From NCBI GenBank assembly GCA_002803225.1, contig NXFV01001257.1, forward strand, positions 124,001 through 188,000: a stretch of 64,000 bases of DNA. Reading direction: 5' to 3'. Shown piece after piece: positions 62,096 to 64,000 of this stretch. Numbering within the stretch: position 1 is the first letter of the stretch; every line of letters starts with the position of its first letter. A program made the translations under genes and the position numbers. Below the pieces are notes generated by a model. The model searched no databases, was not told the origin of the DNA, and saw only the letters and a list, made by a program, of their open reading frames with translations. The DNA is from Gamarada debralockiae (lineage: Eukaryota > Ascomycota > Leotiomycetes > Helotiales > Hyphodiscaceae).

Positions 62096-62569
62096 TTGTT
62101 AGTAATGAGGTTGTCTACGATATCCGCCGCCAGAACCAGAAATATTCCACGGCATCTTCGAGCATCTCAAACCCATTTGGGAAATCATCAAAAGAAGCAG
62201 AGCATATGGGTCACGAATCACCAGGCAGAGGGCATTGGGGACCAGTTAGCCCAGAAGAGCGCCGGCGCCAACGAGGCCGCCAACAGCGTCAATGCAAGCA
62301 ACTTTGCATTCGAGAGCGTAGCATCCCAGTCTTTCGGCGACTACCTCGCGGATACAGATACGGACACAGAAAATTCTACTCTCCCGTCTACACGCCGCTG
62401 GGTCTGGTACTGCAAGCTCCCTGCATGCCCCGATTACTACTCTACCTTGTCCTGCAAGACGAATTTCCTACTTCACTTGTAAATGACGCTGGTTCATTGC
62501 GAGGATGAGGGACGACGCCAGTTGGCAAGAGCTTGGAGAGAGGAGACCGCACTAGCCTTCGTGGCTTGA
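62096..62569 (+). pseudogene. Zinc-finger-like gene fragment with an internal stop
   Basis: One frame contains a C2H2-like finger: RRWVWYCKLPACPDYYSTL, then CKTNFLLHL, an in-frame TAA (62480-62482), then MTLVH and RRQLARAWREETAL. The Cys-x4-Cys ... His ... His spacing bridges the stop, so the stop probably broke a once-continuous finger. The upstream part (NSVNASNFAFESVASQSFGD) looks like low-complexity coding sequence. No good start is apparent. Recognition is by pattern only. Confidence 0.35.
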
Positions 62570-62984
62570 AGGATGCTGACAGCTTTTTGGTGGAATGAAT
62601 CCAAACCTATGATTGGAGGTGGCCTATTATAAATGACGAAAATCACATGGCCGAGCTTCTTCACACACTGAAGAGTGCCCAATCAACACTCTAAATTTAA
62701 AACCGAGGGGTGGTTCAAGTCACACTTAGATCGGAATGGTTGGGACAACCCAGTTTTATTTTGGAATTTAGGCTGCCAGAGGGGGTGGAGTCTTCCGCAA
62801 ATGGCAAACAGATCGTAAAGGGATCGAGATGAAGAGACCTGAACAGTGCTTCTACAATATAGTTCTAAAGTCTTGCTAGTTCACAAGTCTGAGTCTACCT
62901 CTTGCCACGACGTTCTAAGTCAATACTATCATCATATGGTCTGTCGCTATACCAAGCCTGTCCAGAACTGAGCAGCCAAGAGCA
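62570..62984. other. Intergenic region
   Basis: About 415 bp upstream of the final gene. No feature recognised. Confidence 0.3.
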
Positions 62985-64000
62985 ATGGATAACGAACACA
63001 ATCCCAACGCTGCTATAACATCGGTGAGAACATCTCCAAATGCATCACCACTTGCTCCAAGTACAGGAATAATATTTATGTCAACGACGGGCGACACTAT
63101 TGTACACAGGTCAGTACAAGTGGGCAATGAACGTGAATGCGATTCTACCTCAGTTGTCAACCAAGGAGTATCTGGGCAACCAAGCTCGCCATCGATTACA
63201 ACCGCTGTCAAGGAGCCAAAGCTACAAAATGATCAGAAATCCCAAGTAGGCAAAACGAAATGTCAACAAGATACTAATTGGCGCTTGCCAATCAATATGG
63301 TTTCACTCTTCCTTTTAGGTGTATCCATGAGTATCGGACATCACCTCTACTATACCTCGCTTCAAGGCCACTTAGTGGGGGATCTCAACGACCAACAATC
63401 AGCTCTGAGGTGTGTTGTCGCCTTGATTAAATCTCTCTCGGTGTAGTTTTCCGCTCTAAAATTCATTGACTATAACTTTACAGATACGGCACTACATTTG
63501 CCTCTATCACACATATCAGCCTTGCTGCTTCAGTTGGCTTTGCTTATACACAATCGCTATGGAGGACTTTGAAATCGGGGAAGATGTCCCCTTCTGTAGA
63601 GTGCGTGGATGCGGCATTTGTAGCCCGATCTACGCTCCTATCATTTTCGAACCGCAAAATGGTCTCCAAGTTCAAGCTAGTATCTTTTCTAGCTTTAATA
63701 GGATGGTAAGAACTGTTTAGTTCTTGCAAAATTAACGCTCACTGCTATACAGGTGTCTTCCAATTCCATCTCTTATCACTCCTGCTACGTTATACGTCAA
63801 TCCGAGCCAGATTAACTACACCACGGTAGCAAACGTGCCTTGCCTCAACATCACTGGCCCTAACCAGCCCTCTCGCTTCACACTTTCCACCTCAGCAAAT
63901 AGCTCCAACAATGACAGTTGGATATTTCTCGGGCCAAGAACGATTATTTCTCGACTAGCAGTCGCCACAGCCAGCCAAGGCCAGATCCTGCCAATCAACC
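62985..64000 (+). CDS. Multi-span membrane protein of unknown function, 5' part
   Basis: Partial: the gene runs off the right edge. Exons 62985-63409, 63484-63705 and 63753 onwards join in phase (two introns, both phase 2). The N-terminus of ~100 residues is polar and Ser/Thr-rich. The first membrane span is INMVSLFLLGVSMSIGHHLY, then ALRYGTTFASITHISLAASV leads into AYTQSLWRTLKSGKMS and KLVSFLALIGWCLPIPSLI. After this comes a probable extracellular segment with N-glycosylation sites (NITG, NSS). The pattern fits a broad ascomycete family of unnamed membrane proteins with YGTT...YTQ.LW. Function unknown. Confidence 0.7.

Noticed and set aside
55598..62569. Secondary-metabolite or other functional gene cluster (SDR plus acyltransferase)
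   Set aside because: The genes are broken and no backbone synthase is present, so a functional cluster is not supported.

Overview
The window looks like chromosomal DNA of a filamentous ascomycete (Pezizomycotina; Leotiomycetes is my best guess, by inference only). Genes are split by many short GT-AG introns. The core genes are typically fungal: carboxypeptidase Y, Dal3, Sec23, a GT41 O-GlcNAc transferase and a FlbD Myb regulator. A decayed Tc1/mariner copy carries changes of the kind made by repeat-induced point mutation (RIP). There are no operons. I rebuilt exon-intron structures by eye from reading frame, GT..AG borders and family conservation.

Layout. 0.3-5 kb: vacuolar carboxypeptidase Y (-), ribosome-maturation factor SDO1/SBDS (+), 40S RPS18 (-). 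5.5-9.3 kb: an unrecognised eight-exon gene (-) whose seven introns resemble one another, then a 35-bp minisatellite. 9.4-12.3 kb: a possible small ORF and 60S RPL17 (+). 13.3-18.7 kb: an F-box protein (-) and a coiled-coil protein with a Cys-rich motif (-). 18.7-22.2 kb: gene-free, with a 163-bp MITE-like inverted repeat. 22.2-30 kb: a conserved helical protein (+), a coiled-coil/Ser-rich protein (-), an NCBP3-like RNA-binding protein (-) and a Myb/SANT-like protein (-). 30.8-31.6 kb: ureidoglycolate lyase (+). 31.6-39.7 kb: 8 kb with no convincing gene, ending in a leader almost free of ATG in front of flbD (+). 42.8-47.8 kb: O-GlcNAc transferase (-). 49.2-53 kb: 60S RPL12 (-) and COPII Sec23 (-). 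53.9-55 kb: an alpha/beta hydrolase (-). 55.6-62.6 kb: a decayed stretch with a broken SDR gene, a broken CAS1-type O-acetyltransferase, a dead Tc1/mariner element and a broken zinc-finger fragment. 63-64 kb: the 5' part of a membrane-protein gene (+).

Shared themes. Three ribosomal-protein genes and one ribosome-biogenesis gene each have CACGTG upstream, and RPS18 and RPL17 share a nearly identical promoter block of about 60 bp. The most unusual structures are the look-alike introns at 5.5-8.9 kb, the ATG-depleted flbD leader, the KELFP motif repeats in the NCBP3-like protein, and the pseudogene cluster around the Tc1 relic.
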